Shown here one piece after another: positions 60,131 through 64,000 of a stretch of DNA of 64,000 nucleotides (positions within the stretch are counted from its first letter, which is position 1; the number at the start of each line of letters is the position of its first letter). The notes under the pieces are model-generated. The model did no database searches. It saw only the letters and a program-made list of their open reading frames with translations, and was not told the origin of the DNA. The stretch is from Ohtaekwangia sp036786105 (GTDB lineage: Bacteria > Bacteroidota > Bacteroidia > Cytophagales > Cyclobacteriaceae), in the NCBI RefSeq assembly GCF_036786105.1, contig NZ_DAIQRQ010000024.1, forward strand, positions 1 to 64,000. Direction: 5' to 3'. A program made the position numbers and the translations under genes.

Positions 60131-61306
60131 TTAATTTAACAAAGCGTCATAAACCTGCTTGTAGCGGGCTATACCACTGTCTAAAGCGAACAGTGAATAA
60201 AAGAACTCATCCTGCGGGCCGGTGCTATATTTAGTCGGCTGCGGAGACTCCCGTATGTCGTTGATTACAAAAAAGTTGGTCATCCGCATCCGAAAAAATT
60301 CAACATCACCCCAGCCGGTGTTTGCCACCACGGGCACACCCATGGCGAGCACTTCGGCCATTTTAGTAGCACTTGATCCTTTTTTTGAAAACGATGGTTT
60401 AATGAAGCACACCGACACATCGGATGCGGCTATATATAGCGGCACATCTTCGCGTGCAGCACTCAGCACAATAAAGTCTTTATCAGGTTTTATCCGGTCG
60501 CTATCCGGAGTCAGCACCAGAAATTTAGCATCCGGTCTTTCTGCTTTTATTTTACGAAAGAACGCTACCATATCATCCCACAGATACCAGGTGCCAATAG
60601 ACCCAAGGTATAGTACGGTATAATCGTGTGTCCCTATACCCAACTTGTTGCGTAGCGATGATCGTTGCCCAGCCGTGATTCGCGCAGGATTAAAAAGCTG
60701 CAAGTCTACACAGCAGGGAATAACCGTCACCTTATCTTCTGCCTGCCACGACAACACAACTTCGCGCGCTGCCTCCGTAAGCACAACAATGGCATCGGCA
60801 TGTTTAAGAAATTCCTGCTCCTTCTTCTTGAAGAATTTATATACTGTGCGATACACAAAATGCCGCTGATTCCACAAACCTCCCTCTACACGCTCATCGG
60901 CCCAGAAGCCGCGCATATCAAAAATAAACTTGATACTATATTTCTTCTTCAGCCACATGCCCACCAGCGCGGTAATATAGCTTCGGCAATGAACGATGGA
61001 GAAATGCTTTTGCTTATGCAGTTGAGATGCTTTCTTCCGCAGCAGGTATACATCGTATAGCGTTGAAAGCACCGGAGGGCTTTTATGATATAGTAACGGC
61101 TGCCAGTCCAGGTTATATTGCTCGCAGCATGCGCTGATCTTTGCTTTTGATGAAATATACTTTTCAGGCTTTTCAAAACTGATGATGGTGATGGTGTAGC
61201 CTTCTTTCGAGAGTCCTGCCAGGTACGGCAATATTTGCGACTGACCCAGGGGATCTGTCAGACCATCGTAGGAAAGGTAGAGTATAGAACGACCTGCAGA
61301 ATTCAT
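60131..61306 (-). CDS. Glycosyltransferase family 4
   Basis: A 391-residue GT-B enzyme. N-terminal domain: ILYLSYDGLTDPLGQSQILP and HCRSYITALVGMWLKKKY; C-terminal domain: YTVLYLGSIGTWYLWDDMVA and SSATKMAEVLAMGVPVVANT, the donor-binding region. The sugar donor and acceptor are unknown. Its start overlaps the asparagine-synthase stop by 4 bases, so it is in one operon with it, a typical O-antigen/exopolysaccharide arrangement. Confidence 0.93.
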   Translation of the reverse strand: MNSAGRSILYLSYDGLTDPLGQSQILPYLAGLSKEGYTITIISFEKPEKYISSKAKISACCEQYNLDWQPLLYHKSPPVLSTLYDVYLLRKKASQLHKQKHFSIVHCRSYITALVGMWLKKKYSIKFIFDMRGFWADERVEGGLWNQRHFVYRTVYKFFKKKEQEFLKHADAIVVLTEAAREVVLSWQAEDKVTVIPCCVDLQLFNPARITAGQRSSLRNKLGIGTHDYTVLYLGSIGTWYLWDDMVAFFRKIKAERPDAKFLVLTPDSDRIKPDKDFIVLSAAREDVPLYIAASDVSVCFIKPSFSKKGSSATKMAEVLAMGVPVVANTGWGDVEFFRMRMTNFFVINDIRESPQPTKYSTGPQDEFFYSLFALDSGIARYKQVYDALLN

Positions 61307-63168
61307 TGATTATCCTTCATCCATTTATGCAACACGAGCAATACCCATAACCGGTTGTAAAGGTAATCTTTGCCAGCAACAAATTCTTTTTTCAATTGAG
61401 AAACGTACTCTGCCCGAACTAGTCCAGTCTCCTCTACAACATCATCATTCAGGTATTGATCGATCAAATAGCGCAGGTCATTTTTTAACCACCGCGCCAA
61501 TGGTATGCTAAACCCCCACTTCGGCCGATCGATCAGTTCATTGGGCAAATACTCGCGCAGTAACTCTTTTAACAACCACTTGCGCTTACCGCCTTTTGAC
61601 TTCAACGATGGATCGAGTGAAAAAGCAAACTCCACGATGTGATGATCCAGTAACGGACAGCGGCATTCAAGAGCGTAAAACATGGAAGCGCGGTCTACCT
61701 TCACCAACAGATCGTCTTTCAGGTAGTATTGAAAATCAAACAGCGCCTGTTTATCGCCTGGTGTTAAATTAAACTTATCGAATGCCGATTCATCATATTC
61801 GAAGGGAATGAAAGAATTGCTATCCACCAATAATTCATCTCTAATTTCCTGCTGCGAAAAAAAGTATTGCTCCTGCGAAAATATATGGCTGCGTATGCTA
61901 CCAGCTGTGACTCTCTCCAGTAAATGCGCTGCACGCTGAAACCGGCTTTTGCCAGAGGCATCAAGCAAAAATTTCAGAGGAGCTCTGAATACTGGAAACA
62001 ACGGATTGCCTAGCCTGTTCGCCCAGTCATAAGCACCATATCCCTGAAACAGCTCATCGCCACCATCGCCGGTAAGGGCTACCGTTACCTTTTCGCGCGC
62101 CAGTTTTGATACCAGCATGGTGGGTACAGCCGATGTGTCGGCAAACGGTTCATCAAAGTGCTTCAGGTAGGTAATCAGTATATCTTTCCCTTCCTGTTCA
62201 GACAATATATACTCAGTGTGATCCGTCTTCAGGTGTTTTGCCACAGCTCTGGCAAACTGGCTTTCATCAAATTTACTTTCCCTGAAGCCAATGCTGAATG
62301 TTTTAAGAGGTGATGAAGAGTGCTTACTGGCAATGGCCGTTACAATTGATGAGTCAGTACCTCCGCTCAGAAATGCACCCAGCGGCACATCACTGATCAT
62401 TCTCTGTTCGACAGCATCATGCAACAACGTATGCAGTTGACGCTTCGCGGTTTCAACAGATTTAATTTTTACGGGAGGTATATTTTCCTGTATTCTCCAA
62501 TACGGTGTGGCCTTCAACTGCAGTTGAGCATTGAGAGTACCATAGTGCCCTGCCGGGAATTTAAAGATGTTGCTATATATCGTGGCAGGTTCCGGAATAT
62601 AGCCGACATGTAAAAATGAAGATACAATCGATCGGTTTATTTTTACCGACTGCTTAATTACCGGATGTTGAAGCAACGCTTTGATCTCGGAAGCGAAAGC
62701 AATTAACTCGCCTGATTGAAAATAAAACAAAGGCTTTTTACCGGCACGATCGCGAAACAAATATAGAGTACGCTCCTGCGTATCAATAATGACCAGTGCA
62801 AACATGCCTTCCAGCTTCTCCACCATTTGTTCGCGCCAAACAGCAAATGCTTCAACCACTACTTCAGTATCCGAATGCGTTTTGAACTGAACATTATAGT
62901 TCGCAATAAGCTCGTTGCGTATTTCCTGGAAATTATAAATCTCTCCGTTGAAGACCACAACATACCTGCCATCGTGAGATGGGAAAGGCTGGTTAGCGCC
63001 AGTGCTTAGGTCAATGATGCTGAGCCGTGTATGGCCCACCGCAAAGGTTCCGGAAGGGTCGATAAAGGTGTTGTCAGCGTCAGGGCCCCGGTGAAGTAGC
63101 GCCTGTGTCATCGCATGAATATGAGAAAGGTCTGTTTTACCGGAAACAATCGCTGCTATGCCACACAT
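61303..63168 (-). CDS. asnB: Asparagine synthase (glutamine-hydrolysing)
   Basis: A 621-residue AsnB-type enzyme. The N-terminal glutaminase domain begins with the essential Cys2 (MCGIAAIVSG) and has LLHRGPDADN and VVFNGEIYNFQEIRNEL. The synthetase domain has the PP-loop AFLSGGTDSSIVTAI and the motif ALTGDGGDELFQGYGAYDW. It may make asparagine or amidate a sugar; within surface-polysaccharide loci, AsnB-like proteins often do the latter. The start at 63168 is certain because Cys must follow Met; the upstream frame is not coding. Confidence 0.96.
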   Translation of the reverse strand: MCGIAAIVSGKTDLSHIHAMTQALLHRGPDADNTFIDPSGTFAVGHTRLSIIDLSTGANQPFPSHDGRYVVVFNGEIYNFQEIRNELIANYNVQFKTHSDTEVVVEAFAVWREQMVEKLEGMFALVIIDTQERTLYLFRDRAGKKPLFYFQSGELIAFASEIKALLQHPVIKQSVKINRSIVSSFLHVGYIPEPATIYSNIFKFPAGHYGTLNAQLQLKATPYWRIQENIPPVKIKSVETAKRQLHTLLHDAVEQRMISDVPLGAFLSGGTDSSIVTAIASKHSSSPLKTFSIGFRESKFDESQFARAVAKHLKTDHTEYILSEQEGKDILITYLKHFDEPFADTSAVPTMLVSKLAREKVTVALTGDGGDELFQGYGAYDWANRLGNPLFPVFRAPLKFLLDASGKSRFQRAAHLLERVTAGSIRSHIFSQEQYFFSQQEIRDELLVDSNSFIPFEYDESAFDKFNLTPGDKQALFDFQYYLKDDLLVKVDRASMFYALECRCPLLDHHIVEFAFSLDPSLKSKGGKRKWLLKELLREYLPNELIDRPKWGFSIPLARWLKNDLRYLIDQYLNDDVVEETGLVRAEYVSQLKKEFVAGKDYLYNRLWVLLVLHKWMKDNQ

Positions 63169-63396
63169 GAAATATTCCTGACTTTTAAGAATGTTAAATA
63201 TAGATACGAAGACAATTTCTAAAGCCTGATATTCAAATTTTCTTTCATGCTTCACATCTCGAAACTTGATATATTTGAGCCTATGGAAACAACCAGGGCG
63301 AAGCATCTTCAGAAAAACACTACCCGCATGGCGATACTCTTTCAATGGTCAGAAAAAAAAGCTATAATCTCCGTTCTGCGTTAAAACTCCTGTACC

Positions 63397-64000
63397 ATGC
63401 TGTCAGTCGTAATTCCCATATACAAATCCGAGCAATCATTACGGGAGCTTCTTCAAGCGGTTATTGAAAAAATTCAAACCATAACCGACCAGTATGAAAT
63501 TATACTGGTAGATGACGCAAGCCCTGACAACTCGTGGTCTGTGATTGAAGATTGCGCCCGCAGCAACAAATCCATAAAAGGAATACAGCTCAGCAGGAAT
63601 TTCGGACAGCATCCTGCTATCATGGCAGGCCTGGAAAATTCTTCGTACGATTGGGTAATTGTGATGGATGCTGATTTCCAGGACGACCCGGCCTATATAC
63701 CCACGTTGTTCGCAGAGGCTTCCAAAGGTTTTGAAATTGTATATGCACGAAGAATCCAGCGAACCGATTCTCTCTCCAAACGATTTTCGAACTTCCTTTT
63801 CTATAGCTTGTTCTCTTACCTCACCGATTCTCATTTTGATGGTTCCATTGGCAACTTCGGTATTTATCATCGCAAGGTGGTAAATGCTGTTCTGAGCATG
63901 AAAGAACCTTTCAAAGTATTCAGTCTCATGGCCCGGTGGGTGGGTTTTAAACATACCAGCATCGATGTTGTTCACGGTGTGCGCAAGACGGGCAAATCAT
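63397..64000 (+). CDS. Glycosyltransferase family 2, N-terminal part
   Basis: 201 codons up to the window end. LSVVIPIYKSEQSLRELLQA and YEIILVDDASPDNSWSVIED form the nucleotide-binding part; GIQLSRNFGQHPAIMAGLEN and VIVMDADFQDDPAYIPTLF hold the DxD-type motif. It is similar to dolichol-phosphate mannosyltransferase-like GT2 enzymes that load lipid carriers. The membrane part, if any, lies beyond the window. It is divergent from asnB and could begin another segment of the polysaccharide locus. Confidence 0.93.
   Translation, partial: MLSVVIPIYKSEQSLRELLQAVIEKIQTITDQYEIILVDDASPDNSWSVIEDCARSNKSIKGIQLSRNFGQHPAIMAGLENSSYDWVIVMDADFQDDPAYIPTLFAEASKGFEIVYARRIQRTDSLSKRFSNFLFYSLFSYLTDSHFDGSIGNFGIYHRKVVNAVLSMKEPFKVFSLMARWVGFKHTSIDVVHGVRKTGKS

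Noticed and set aside
63169..63345. N-terminal extension of the asparagine synthase
   Set aside because: The glutaminase nucleophile Cys must directly follow the initiator Met, so the protein starts at 63168.
63439..63975. 178-codon minus-strand frame
   Set aside because: Antisense shadow of the GT2 gene that runs off the window end.
1..64000. tRNA, rRNA, prophage, insertion sequence or replication origin
   Set aside because: Looked for on both strands; no cloverleaf, rRNA, transposase, integrase, capsid or DnaA-box cluster was recognised by eye. A covariance-model search would be needed to exclude small RNAs.

Overview
The window looks like a chromosomal piece of a Bacteroidota genome, probably class Cytophagia or Chitinophagia. 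Evidence: two secreted proteins with C-terminal type IX secretion (T9SS) sorting domains, many PorT-like outer-membrane barrels, a DarA/DarB (flexirubin-type) pigment locus, DUF3570/DUF4266/DUF5777 families, weak Shine-Dalgarno sequences and -7 boxes of the form TAnnTTTG. It is a draft scaffold with three runs of exactly 100 N (25242-25341, 32968-33067, 54008-54107). I see no rRNA, tRNA, CRISPR array, transposase or phage gene.

Layout. 0-9.7 kb: N-terminal part of a tail-specific protease (minus strand), an outer-membrane barrel, a DUF1761 membrane protein, an OmpR-type two-component pair, a four-gene set (two cytochrome-c-like lipoproteins with odd CX4CH/CX5CH motifs, a DUF5777 barrel, a YceI protein), then a second two-component pair (PAS kinase and NarL-type regulator). 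9.7-18.4 kb: housekeeping and accessory genes (AhpD-like protein, class C serine hydrolase, LpxO-like hydroxylase, DMT transporter), a HipA-like kinase overlapping a DUF3037 gene behind a palindrome-bearing promoter, and small membrane and stress proteins. 18.4-28.5 kb: AraC regulator, a PAS-PAS kinase and CheY-like regulator, SiaC, VOC protein, a SWIB/H1-like protein and an unusual density of dispersed non-coding repeats. 28.5-43.4 kb: FtsX/MacB-type permease, TfoX, PgeF, outer-membrane proteins, a large BNR-repeat T9SS protein, an alginate-lyase-like T9SS enzyme and a tandem pair of near-identical XRE regulators.

43.5-51.8 kb is a biosynthetic island on the plus strand: DarA, DarB, a BtrH-type acyltransferase with a partner, an ABC exporter, an acyl carrier protein, an active ketosynthase and a ketosynthase-like partner without the active-site cysteine. 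Most junctions overlap by 4 bases. It resembles the resorcinol, ligation and export part of a flexirubin (aryl polyene-dialkylresorcinol) cluster, but starter, reductase and dehydratase genes are not in this window. Next to it, on the minus strand, lies a compact thioredoxin-ApbE-DUF4266-DUF3570 operon; the DUF3570 barrel carries a flavinylation-like motif, so the operon may make a flavin-bearing outer-membrane redox protein.

55-58 kb is a DNA alkylation repair island (AlkA, 2OG-Fe(II) oxygenase, Ada metal-binding domain, Ada fusion). 58-64 kb holds PanB, a PyrR-like phosphoribosyltransferase, an Lrp-type regulator and the edge of a surface-polysaccharide locus (GT4, asparagine synthase, GT2).

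The most unexplained signal is the repeat content: a GTTA/CCGTTA hairpin family (4 places), a composite element with two recurrent modules (4-5 places), a CCCACAGAAATCACAG element (2 places), a six-copy TTTTCCCAATGAAAA cluster and a pair of long perfect hairpins.
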